DNA from: Aquimarina pacifica
GTDB lineage: Bacteria; Bacteroidota; Bacteroidia; Flavobacteriales; Flavobacteriaceae
Assembly: GCF_000520955.1 (NCBI RefSeq)
Contig: NZ_JACC01000001.1
Span: forward strand, 229,710 to 293,709
Direction: 5' to 3'
DNA: 64,000 nucleotides
Below the pieces are notes generated by a model that saw nothing but the letters and a program-made list of their open reading frames with translations, did not search any database and had not been told where the DNA came from. A program made the translations under genes and the position numbers. Positions 56,569 to 64,000 of this stretch are shown here, in pieces (the stretch's first letter is position 1; each line of letters begins with the position of its first letter).

Positions 56569-56633
56569 CCTACATACGCAATAGTATTAATACCAATTAA
56601 TAAGAGTCTAATTTATAAAAACAAGTAGTACTC

Positions 56634-57071
56634 ATGAACCCCATTACAAAAAAAGATATTCAAAACAGAGACGACATACAGATAATAGTTTCTAAATTTT
56701 ACGAAAAAGTAAGAAACGACCAAGACTTAGGCCCAATTTTTAATGCTATAATCGATGATTGGGATTCTCATATCAAGAGACTTGTGGATTTTTGGGAAAC
56801 CAACCTTTTATTTGTTCAAAAATTTAAAGGAAATCCTATTAAAGCACATCAAGAAGTAGACAAAAAAAACAATCACAAAATTACGAACATACATTTCGGA
56901 ATTTGGCTACGTTTGTGGATCACAACAATTGATACACAATACGAAGGTACTAATGCTACATTAGCAAAGGATCGGGCTAGAAAAATAGGAACTACTTTGT
57001 TTATAAAAATACACAAGAATAGAAACCTAAATTCTTTTTCTAAACAAAACGATGTAAAGCCTCAGCAGTAA
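56634..57071 (+). CDS. Group III truncated hemoglobin
   Basis: 145 residues. Proximal haem His is H87 in ITNIHFGIWLRLW, the family signature; Y23 in SKFYEKVRND is the B10 position that contacts bound ligand. LAKDRARKIG and the long C-terminal helix follow. Group III globins bind O2 or NO; in some bacteria they protect against nitrosative stress. Its 3' end overlaps the 3' end of the convergent ytxJ by 32 bases. Confidence 0.92.
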   Translation: MNPITKKDIQNRDDIQIIVSKFYEKVRNDQDLGPIFNAIIDDWDSHIKRLVDFWETNLLFVQKFKGNPIKAHQEVDKKNNHKITNIHFGIWLRLWITTIDTQYEGTNATLAKDRARKIGTTLFIKIHKNRNLNSFSKQNDVKPQQ

Positions 57072-57435
57072 TTTCACTATGCGAAGAATGATGAACTACA
57101 TTCCTATTTCTTAAAACTATCATTTGTGGCGATTCATGAAAAACCTGAAATTTTGCAGCAATTTCTGAGGAAATATCACGATGGTTAAGTAAATCCAGAT
57201 AATATAAATCAACTTGGCTTTCTGTAAGATCAAAACCCATTTCAAAATTCTTAAGAACCATTCTACTGATACCGCAACGAGTAGAGTGTTTAAAAATCAC
57301 TTGTGTTTTAGTAGTAGAAAGCTCCTCTATTTTATCCAACATATCTATTGAATTAAGCACTTGCCATGGCAAGGCTTTTTCTTCTTCTTTTGGTTGTTGC
57401 TCCTCAGATCCAAATAATTTACCAAATATTCCCAT
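57040..57435 (-). CDS. ytxJ: Bacillithiol-system redox protein YtxJ (BrxC)
   Basis: 131 residues. Thioredoxin-like fold with the active Cys C54 in VIFKHSTRCGISRMV, and FHESPQMIVLRN with the cis-Pro. Members take part in removing bacillithiol from proteins, and bacillithiol is the main low-mass thiol in many Flavobacteriia. Overlaps the globin gene tail to tail, so transcripts of the two can pair over 32 bases. Confidence 0.92.
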   Translation of the reverse strand: MGIFGKLFGSEEQQPKEEEKALPWQVLNSIDMLDKIEELSTTKTQVIFKHSTRCGISRMVLKNFEMGFDLTESQVDLYYLDLLNHRDISSEIAAKFQVFHESPQMIVLRNRNVVHHSSHSEITAEALHRFV

Positions 57436-57776
57436 GTTCTCTTTGTAGTAAAATCTTTATAGTATAATTAGTACAAACTTAGTCAAATGATTCCTAATGT
57501 TTGTTAAATACATAAGTCGATATATATTAACTAACTTTACAATATCATTATTTGCCATAAAAAGACTTTTATTTTTTACACTATAAACTATATCAAACTC
57601 AAACACGTGTTTAGCTTTTAAAATAGTAGCAGTATAAAGATCTAATGTTCTTGTTAAACCAAAATTAAAAAATGCCAAAAAGTCAGTAAAATCAATAGAT
57701 TTAAAGACATTTTGACATTTAATTTTATTAGGAATGTTATTTGTTCTACCCCATAATGAACTCAAAATAGATACAA
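57436..57776. other. Intergenic region between ytxJ and clpB
   Basis: 341 bases between divergent genes, so it must hold both promoters. I find no CIRCE-like inverted repeat (TTAGCACTC type) and no strong TAnnTTTG box. A 102-codon minus-strand frame here is not supported. Confidence 0.4.
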
Positions 57777-60377
57777 ATGAATTTTAATAATTTCACTATA
57801 AAGTCACAAGAATCCATACAGCAAGCACAACAGCTTGCTCAAGGTCTTGGGCACCAACAAATAGAAAATGAACATATTTTTAAAGCAATTCTTACAGTAG
57901 ATGAAAATGTACTTCCATTTCTATTAAAAAAATTAAATGTAAACATCAATCTTTTACAACAAGTTCTTGACAGTACTTTAGAAAGTTTTCCTAAAGTAAG
58001 TGGCGGAGAGCTTCAATTATCTAGAGAAGCCGGAAAATCTCTTAATGAGGCAAATCTGATAGCAAAAAAAATGAACGATGAGTTTGTTTCGATAGAACAC
58101 CTTGTGCTTGCAGTTTTCAAATCAAAAAGTAAGATTTCGCAGATTCTAAAAGATCAAGGAGTAACTGATAAACATCTCAATGAAGCAATTTTAGAGATAA
58201 GAAATGGCGAACGTGTTACCTCTCAAAGCGCAGAAGAAACCTATCAGTCCCTTAACAAATATGCCAAAAATTTAAATGAAATGGCAGAAAACGGTAAGTT
58301 AGACCCTGTTATTGGTAGGGACGAAGAAATTCGAAGAGTTCTTCAAATCTTATCGCGTCGTACCAAAAATAATCCAATGCTTGTAGGAGAACCCGGTGTA
58401 GGAAAAACAGCTATTGCAGAAGGGCTGGCACATCGAATTGTTGCAGGAGATATCCCAGAAAACCTAAAAGATAAACAAATATTCTCTTTAGATATGGGGG
58501 CCTTAATTGCCGGCGCAAAGTTTAAAGGTGAATTCGAAGAACGACTCAAATCGGTCATCAAAGAAGTAACAACTAGTGACGGAGACATTGTCCTCTTTAT
58601 TGATGAAATACACACTTTGGTTGGCGCTGGTGGTGGTCAGGGAGCAATGGATGCCGCAAACATCCTAAAACCAGCCTTAGCTAGAGGAGAATTGCGCGCA
58701 ATCGGAGCAACAACTTTGGATGAGTACCAAAAATATTTTGAAAAAGATAAGGCATTAGAGAGACGTTTTCAGAAAGTTACTATTGATGAGCCTGATACCG
58801 AAAGTGCTATTTCGATTCTTCGTGGAATTAAAGAAAAGTATGAAACACATCACAAGGTTCGCATAAAAGATGAAGCTATCATTGCCGCTGTAGAATTGTC
58901 ACAACGCTACATTACCAATAGATTCTTGCCTGATAAAGCAATTGACCTAATGGATGAAGCTGCCTCTAAATTGCGCATGGAAATTAATTCTAAACCCGAA
59001 GAACTGGATGTATTAGATAGAAAAATCATGCAACTAGAAATCGAAATCGAAGCCATAAAACGTGAAAATGATGAAGCCAAATTAAAAGTTCTCAATGAGG
59101 ATCTTGCCAATATCAAAGAAGAGCGCAATGAGATATTTACAAAATGGCAAAGCGAAAAACAAGTTGTCGATGCCATACAAAATACCAAAACAAATATCGA
59201 AGAATATAAACTTGAAGCAGAACGTGCAGAACGTAACGGAGAGTATGGCAAAGTAGCAGAGTTACGTTACGGAAAAATCAAAGAGTCACAAGAAAAATTA
59301 GACGAGTTGCAAAATCAACTCAATGAACAACAAAGTAAATCTTCATTAATTAAAGAAGAGGTTATTACAGATGATATTGCTGAGGTTGTAGCCAAATGGA
59401 CAGGTATACCTGTTACAAAAATGCTGCAGAGCGAACGAGAAAAATTATTAGTTTTAGAAAAAGAACTCCAAAAAAGAGTGGTTGGACAAATTGAAGCAAT
59501 CGAAGCAGTTAGTGATGCTGTTCGCAGAAGTCGTGCTGGTTTACAAGATCAAAAAAAACCTATAGGGTCGTTCTTATTTTTGGGAACTACAGGGGTAGGA
59601 AAAACAGAATTAGCAAAAGCACTGGCAGAGTACCTCTTTAATGATGAAAATGCTATAACTCGTATTGACATGAGCGAATATCAGGAACGTCATTCAGTGA
59701 GCAGATTATTAGGAGCTCCTCCTGGATATGTTGGATATGATGAAGGTGGACAATTAACAGAAGCTGTTCGTAGAAAGCCATATTCTGTTGTACTCTTAGA
59801 TGAAATCGAAAAAGCACATCCTGATACATTTAATGTTTTATTACAAGTATTGGATGAAGGTCGATTAACAGATAACAAAGGTAGAACTGCAGATTTTAGA
59901 AACACCATTATTATAATGACAAGTAATATGGGAAGTCAAATTATTCAAGATAAATTTGAAAACATAAAAGATGTAGATACCGCTATGGATACTGCAAAAA
60001 TTGAAATTTTAGGATTACTAAAACAATCTGTTAGACCTGAGTTTTTGAACAGAATTGATGATATCATCATGTTTTCTCCTCTTACGCAGGCCAATATTAA
60101 AAAAATAGTCAGCCTTCAATTAAAGCAAGTATCAAAAATGTTAGCAGCGCAACATATTTCTTTAAATACAACCGAAGAGGCCATTATTTTTCTTTCTAAA
60201 AAAGGGTTTCAGCCAGAATTCGGTGCACGCCCCGTAAAACGGGCAATACAAAAAGAAGTCTTAAATACTTTGTCTAAGGAGATTCTTGCTGGTAAAATTT
60301 CGACCGAACATATCATTTTACTGGATGAATTTGACGGTCAATTAGTATTCAGAAACCAAACGGATTTGGTAAGTTAA
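57777..60377 (+). CDS. clpB: ATP-dependent chaperone ClpB
   Basis: 866 residues, full length. Disaggregase that works with DnaK. N-terminal Clp repeat domain (about 1-150), AAA+ domain 1 with Walker [10 protein letters not shown] (about 204-212) and [14 protein letters not shown], a long coiled-coil middle domain (about 400-530), AAA+ domain 2 with [20 protein letters not shown] and the ClpB small domain ending [11 protein letters not shown]. All intact. There is no P-loop IGF-type motif for ClpP binding, as expected for ClpB rather than ClpA. A hairpin lies between it and the convergent PorP gene. Confidence 0.97.
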   Translation: MNFNNFTIKSQESIQQAQQLAQGLGHQQIENEHIFKAILTVDENVLPFLLKKLNVNINLLQQVLDSTLESFPKVSGGELQLSREAGKSLNEANLIAKKMNDEFVSIEHLVLAVFKSKSKISQILKDQGVTDKHLNEAILEIRNGERVTSQSAEETYQSLNKYAKNLNEMAENGKLDPVIGRDEEIRRVLQILSRRTKNNPMLVGEPGVGKTAIAEGLAHRIVAGDIPENLKDKQIFSLDMGALIAGAKFKGEFEERLKSVIKEVTTSDGDIVLFIDEIHTLVGAGGGQGAMDAANILKPALARGELRAIGATTLDEYQKYFEKDKALERRFQKVTIDEPDTESAISILRGIKEKYETHHKVRIKDEAIIAAVELSQRYITNRFLPDKAIDLMDEAASKLRMEINSKPEELDVLDRKIMQLEIEIEAIKRENDEAKLKVLNEDLANIKEERNEIFTKWQSEKQVVDAIQNTKTNIEEYKLEAERAERNGEYGKVAELRYGKIKESQEKLDELQNQLNEQQSKSSLIKEEVITDDIAEVVAKWTGIPVTKMLQSEREKLLVLEKELQKRVVGQIEAIEAVSDAVRRSRAGLQDQKKPIGSFLFLGTTGVGKTELAKALAEYLFNDENAITRIDMSEYQERHSVSRLLGAPPGYVGYDEGGQLTEAVRRKPYSVVLLDEIEKAHPDTFNVLLQVLDEGRLTDNKGRTADFRNTIIIMTSNMGSQIIQDKFENIKDVDTAMDTAKIEILGLLKQSVRPEFLNRIDDIIMFSPLTQANIKKIVSLQLKQVSKMLAAQHISLNTTEEAIIFLSKKGFQPEFGARPVKRAIQKEVLNTLSKEILAGKISTEHIILLDEFDGQLVFRNQTDLVS

Positions 60378-60444
60378 AAATTCAAGGGCACACATCTATT
60401 AGTATGATTCAAATACATACCAATACGTAGTTTTTATAAAAGAG

Positions 60445-60480
60445 TAGGGACAATTCATTATCTTATATGAATTGTCCCTA
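60445..60480. terminator. Two-way terminator between clpB and the PorP gene
   Basis: A perfect 13-base stem, TAGGGACAATTCA (60445-60457) with its complement (60468-60480), 10-base loop, T/A-rich on both sides. It lies 67 bases after clpB and 11 before the PorP stop. Confidence 0.8.
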
Positions 60481-60491
60481 TATTATTTAGA

Positions 60492-61493
60492 TTAATCTAC
60501 CCAAGGACAATAACATTTATATTTTCCTTTTCGGCATGAAAAATCCATCCCCAAAGTTATTTGATGAAAACCTCCATTATTAAAAGTAACTGCATTTGAT
60601 TGGTGCGAGTACGTATAAGCAACAGAAAACTTCCCGAAATTCCCTCCTATAAAAGGAGTTATGTAATTCAAATTCTGACTCCTATATTCTTCATCACTAT
60701 CAATAAATTCTGTAGAATCCAAACTTCTACGATATGATAATCCTCCCCATAGTTTTCCGAACTCCATATCATGGTAGACTTTTAAATTAAAATCTATACT
60801 AGATTGTTTTATCCCAAATCTACGAGAAAATAAAATCGAAGGTTCAAAAGATAAATCTTTACTCCTTTTACCAATCACATATCCTACAGAGACTAAAAGA
60901 TTACGAAGATCACTGGTAATTTGTAAATCATTATTAACACCAGAATTCTTCAACATATTCTTCATAGTTACGTGAGCATAAAACTCATATAAATTATACG
61001 AGAATCCAAAATCCATATTAAACTCTGATGAACTTAAATTGCTAGATGATATCAGCTGATCCCCATCAGCAATAAAACTACTTTGATCCAAACGATATTG
61101 AATAAATCCTGCACTTAAACCAAAAGATAATTGGTTAAGATCTATTTCATTTCTAGAAAACATAATATGATGTGCATAAGTAGCATATCCACCTGTCTGA
61201 GAATAATATCCGTTACGATCATTGTATAGGATGGTACCAATACCAGATTGATCTCCTACCCTAGCATTAAACGCAGCGGTAAAAAGCCCAGGAGAATCTT
61301 CTTGTCCGACCCAGTTTCTTCGACCGGTAAGTCGAATTTGTGAACAGTCAGGAGCCCCAGCCATCGAAGGATGTAATAAATAATAATTATCAGTAAGATA
61401 ATCCGCATAAACGGGTAAACCTTCTTGTGCCATGACCTCCATCTTTACACACAGCATTATCAATACAATGGAAAAAGCGCTTATTAATTTCAT
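60492..61493 (-). CDS. PorP/SprF-type T9SS outer-membrane protein
   Basis: 333 residues from ATG 61493 (MKLISAF...), with three extra residues if the earlier ATG is used. Signal peptide ending VMAQE, then YADYLTDNYYLLHPSMAGA, the PorP/SprF family opening, and a beta-barrel body ending in a Cys-rich tail (CRKGKYKCYCPW). In flavobacteria each such protein helps export or anchor a specific large T9SS cargo; here the gene lies 41 bases behind a type B sorting-domain protein on the same strand, its likely cargo. Confidence 0.92.
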   Translation of the reverse strand: MKLISAFSIVLIMLCVKMEVMAQEGLPVYADYLTDNYYLLHPSMAGAPDCSQIRLTGRRNWVGQEDSPGLFTAAFNARVGDQSGIGTILYNDRNGYYSQTGGYATYAHHIMFSRNEIDLNQLSFGLSAGFIQYRLDQSSFIADGDQLISSSNLSSSEFNMDFGFSYNLYEFYAHVTMKNMLKNSGVNNDLQITSDLRNLLVSVGYVIGKRSKDLSFEPSILFSRRFGIKQSSIDFNLKVYHDMEFGKLWGGLSYRRSLDSTEFIDSDEEYRSQNLNYITPFIGGNFGKFSVAYTYSHQSNAVTFNNGGFHQITLGMDFSCRKGKYKCYCPWVD

Positions 61494-61534
61494 ATGATTC
61501 ATTTGAGTAAAAAAGACAAATACTATATTTTGTT

Positions 61535-64000
61535 CTATCGTTTAAGAGTGAAATGACTTCTATACGGATCAGAACCATCTTTAAAATTTGCTACAAACCA
61601 ATAGTCCGCAGAAGGTAAATTGACACCATTATGGGTACCGTCCCATCCTGGACCATTGGGATCAAGTTGTGTTAAAAATTTGCCGTACCTATCAAATATG
61701 AATATTTCCATATCAGGAAGGTTTTCATCACCGATAACATTCCAAGAAGGATTCATGGCATCACCATTAGGAGTAAAAAATCGCGGAAAACCTATTACAA
61801 AAATCTCATCTGATAGTTCTCCACAACCATTACTATCAATAACTGTAACTTCATGAAGACCGAGTGACACATTTGTAAATACATTACTATCTTGTAAAGA
61901 TGCCCCATCTAACATATAGGAATACTCCCCTTGGGGCATCACCGAAACGGTTATATCTTTAGTATCACCAAATGAACTATTTGATAAGGATAAACTAATA
62001 TCTGTAGGTCCTAAAACACCATCGACAATGACACTTGAACTTTTTGAGCACCCTGTATGTATATCAGTGTATGTAACAGAGTACTCTCCTATTTGTGTAG
62101 CTTGCACAAAAGAGTTCGTTTCTTCTCCCAAAATAACATTATCAAAACTCCATACAAAGGTATAATCACTATCATTTAGGTTTGTCTCAATAAATGGAAA
62201 TGTAAAATTAGTTAACGGTAGCCCTTTTTCATCGATACAAATAAGTCCATCAGCTTTGAGTGTTATTTCTTCCATGTCATTAATAGCCAATGGAACTTCG
62301 ATTTTATCACTTACACAATTCTCAATAAGATCAAGAGCTTCAACCAAATAAATATATGTTCCACCATTTACATCTGAAGGAGAAAATACGGTTGTATTAT
62401 TCGCCAGTAAAGCTCCATCAGCATCATACCAATTAGCAGTCTGCCCAGTCAATACATCTACAGATAATTCTGGTGAGGGATCACCATAACAAATATTTGC
62501 TCCCATAGGATTAGTAGGCATACTAATATCAGGACAACTACAATCAGGAGATGTGACTTCTAACATAACATAGCAAGTATTATTTTTAGGGTTCCTTGCT
62601 GTAATCACCATATCAGTATCAATGGGAACGTTTAAAATCATAGAATTAGTTATATCAATAGTTCCTGAACCTGATGGTGTCATCTCAATATCCCAAATAC
62701 CATTTGTACTAAATAAAATATTGTAGGTATTGCGATCAAAAGAGCAAGATGTACTTACAAAAGTTAACTCTGGAGTATTCTCTATAGACACTGTAACAAT
62801 ACTTGAAGATGGATCTGGACATGTAGGCGAAATCACCGTATAGATATAATCTCCTGATAAAGCTGTTGATAGAGATGGATCCAAAAATCCTTGATCATCA
62901 CCACCAAAAGGATTGCTATTTGGGTCTGTCCAACTTCCGCCAGCATCTGGAGTTCCACCTAAGCTATCAAATAAGTTTACAGAAGCATCAGTAGAACAAA
63001 ACGTAACACTAGCATCTAATCCAGAATTCGCTCCTATTACCTGAATAACTTCTACTGTAGCACTTGCATTACAGGTAGCAGTACCAACGGTATAGGTATA
63101 CACTCCAAAAGTATCTTTAGATGGATCAAAAACACCTTGATCAGTACTGCCAAATGGATTTCCGATGGGATCAGTCCAACTTCCACCACTAGCAGCCGTA
63201 GTTCCTAAACTATCAAATAAATTTACAGAAGCACTATCTGAACATAAATCGATGTCTGAATCCACACCCGCAATAGGAGTAACCTCTATAGACACTGTAA
63301 CAATACTTGAAGATGGATCTGGACATGTAGGCGAAATCACCGTATAGATATAATCTCCGGATAAAGCTGTTGCTAAAGATGGATCCAAAAATCCTTGATC
63401 ATCACCTCCAAAAGGATTGCTATTGGGGTCCGTCCAACTTCCGCCAGCATCTGGAGTTCCACCTAAGCTATCAAATAAGTTTACAGAAGCATCAGTAGAA
63501 CAAAACGTAACACTAGCATCTAATCCAGAATTCGCTCCTATTACCTGAATAACTTCTACTGTAGCACTTGCATTACAGGTAGCAGTACCAACGGTATAGG
63601 TATACACTCCAAAAGTATCTTTAGATGGATCAAAAACACCTTGATCAGTACTGCCAAATGGATTTCCGATGGGATCAGTCCAACTTCCACCACTAGCAGC
63701 CGTAGTTCCTAAACTATCAAATAAATTTACAGAAGCACTATCTGAACATAAATCGATGTCTGAATCCACACCCGCAATAGGAGTAACCTCTATAGACACT
63801 GTAACAATACTTGAAGATGGATCTGGACATGTAGGCGAAATCACCGTATAGATATAATCTCCGGATAAAGCTGTTGCTAAAGATGGATCCAAAAATCCTT
63901 GATCATCACCTCCAAAAGGATTGCTATTGGGGTCCGTCCAACTTCCGCCAGCATCTGGAGTGCCTCCTAAACTATCAAATAAGTTTACAGAAGCATCAGT
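61535..64000 (-). CDS. Repetitive T9SS type B surface protein, 5' end outside window
   Basis: At least 822 residues; open to the right edge, so the N-terminus is missing. The last 85 residues (PRFFTPNGDAMNPSWNVIG through WDGTHNG and ending HFTLKR) are a type B T9SS sorting domain of the gliding-associated kind (CHU_C). In front lie Ig-like segments and, from 62781 rightward, 504-base near-identical repeats, each encoding two diverged 84-residue modules (SVNLFDSLGG, GGSWTDP, NPFGG, DQGFLDPS, YTYTV or YIYTV). Each module has a pair of cysteines. Likely exported and attached to the surface for adhesion or gliding. PorP/SprF follows it. Confidence 0.93.
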   Translation of the reverse strand, partial: TDASVNLFDSLGGTPDAGGSWTDPNSNPFGGDDQGFLDPSLATALSGDYIYTVISPTCPDPSSSIVTVSIEVTPIAGVDSDIDLCSDSASVNLFDSLGTTAASGGSWTDPIGNPFGSTDQGVFDPSKDTFGVYTYTVGTATCNASATVEVIQVIGANSGLDASVTFCSTDASVNLFDSLGGTPDAGGSWTDPNSNPFGGDDQGFLDPSLATALSGDYIYTVISPTCPDPSSSIVTVSIEVTPIAGVDSDIDLCSDSASVNLFDSLGTTAASGGSWTDPIGNPFGSTDQGVFDPSKDTFGVYTYTVGTATCNASATVEVIQVIGANSGLDASVTFCSTDASVNLFDSLGGTPDAGGSWTDPNSNPFGGDDQGFLDPSLSTALSGDYIYTVISPTCPDPSSSIVTVSIENTPELTFVSTSCSFDRNTYNILFSTNGIWDIEMTPSGSGTIDITNSMILNVPIDTDMVITARNPKNNTCYVMLEVTSPDCSCPDISMPTNPMGANICYGDPSPELSVDVLTGQTANWYDADGALLANNTTVFSPSDVNGGTYIYLVEALDLIENCVSDKIEVPLAINDMEEITLKADGLICIDEKGLPLTNFTFPFIETNLNDSDYTFVWSFDNVILGEETNSFVQATQIGEYSVTYTDIHTGCSKSSSVIVDGVLGPTDISLSLSNSSFGDTKDITVSVMPQGEYSYMLDGASLQDSNVFTNVSLGLHEVTVIDSNGCGELSDEIFVIGFPRFFTPNGDAMNPSWNVIGDENLPDMEIFIFDRYGKFLTQLDPNGPGWDGTHNGVNLPSADYWFVANFKDGSDPYRSHFTLKR
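62781..64000 (-). repeat. 504-base near-identical tandem repeats in the surface protein
   Basis: The unit recurs at 504-base spacing: one full unit about 62781-63284, a second about 63285-63788, and a third cut by the edge. Long stretches are identical at DNA level, with only scattered base differences. Each unit is 168 codons, holding two 84-residue modules. Near-identity at silent positions points to recent duplication or gene conversion. Confidence 0.9.

Noticed and set aside
57457..57765. 102-codon minus-strand frame between ytxJ and clpB
   Set aside because: It covers the whole divergent promoter region, its composition is not protein-like and it matches nothing I know; the clpB promoter must lie inside it.
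63165..63851. Two identical 60-codon plus-strand frames
   Set aside because: They are antisense to the 504-base repeats and identical only because the repeats are.

Overview
This AT-rich window looks like a chromosomal segment of a marine member of the Flavobacteriaceae (Bacteroidota); Aquimarina or a close relative is my guess, not something I can prove here. The evidence is the T9SS PorP/SprF protein beside a type B sorting-domain surface protein, a bacillithiol-system YtxJ protein, an HEIGH-type M57 lipoprotein, DUF4202 next to nitrite reductase, many secreted proteins ending their signals in ..AQ, and promoter boxes of the Bacteroidota type (TTG, about 19 bases, TAnnTTTG). I saw no rRNA, tRNA, CRISPR array, insertion sequence or prophage.

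Layout. 1-7565: nitrite assimilation: a NarL-type response regulator cut by the left edge, an outer-membrane barrel protein, nirB, nirD, DUF4202 and a PilJ-type sensor kinase. The barrel and nirB promoters share TACGTA palindromes. 7568-10634 (minus): glycolysis (pfkA, gapA) plus a BadF-type amino-sugar kinase. 10983-17620: a C39-peptidase ABC exporter, its HlyD partner and two secreted proteins of unknown role. 18020-25984: a DJ-1/PfpI protein, then on the minus strand two peptide-degradation enzymes, a DsbD-like reductase and tilS. 26149-33819: a sigma-like protein, a LytS/LytR two-component pair with a divergent secreted protein, pabB, an FMN reductase, a DEAD-box helicase and a NYN nuclease. 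34144-38617: an M57 metalloprotease lipoprotein and a tight three-gene unit holding a subclass-B1-type metallo-beta-lactamase-like protein and an ABC exporter. 38680-44484: metE behind a cobalamin riboswitch, a CDGSH protein, an aldo/keto reductase and lpdA. 44775-50971: surface lipoprotein, GNAT, lspA, an AlkD-like protein, a decayed gene and two unknown proteins. 51173-60377: glyA, fumarylacetoacetase, a lipoprotein, a Crp/Fnr regulator, a small membrane protein, a group III globin, ytxJ and clpB. 60492-64000: PorP/SprF and a repetitive T9SS-exported surface protein that runs off the right edge.

How the parts fit. The left block reads as a self-contained nitrate/nitrite response: a sensor kinase and regulator flank the genes they probably control, and NirBD reduces nitrite to ammonium. 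The metE riboswitch implies the cell takes up B12 and has, or can do without, another methionine synthase when B12 is present. The globin, Crp/Fnr and YtxJ genes form a plausible nitrosative or redox stress group. The right end is a gliding or adhesion type T9SS cargo with its dedicated PorP/SprF partner.

The most interesting items are the TACGTA operator system, the B1-type metallo-beta-lactamase-like protein, the 504-base near-identical repeats in the surface protein, the C39 exporter with no visible substrate, and a pseudogene carrying three independent lesions.
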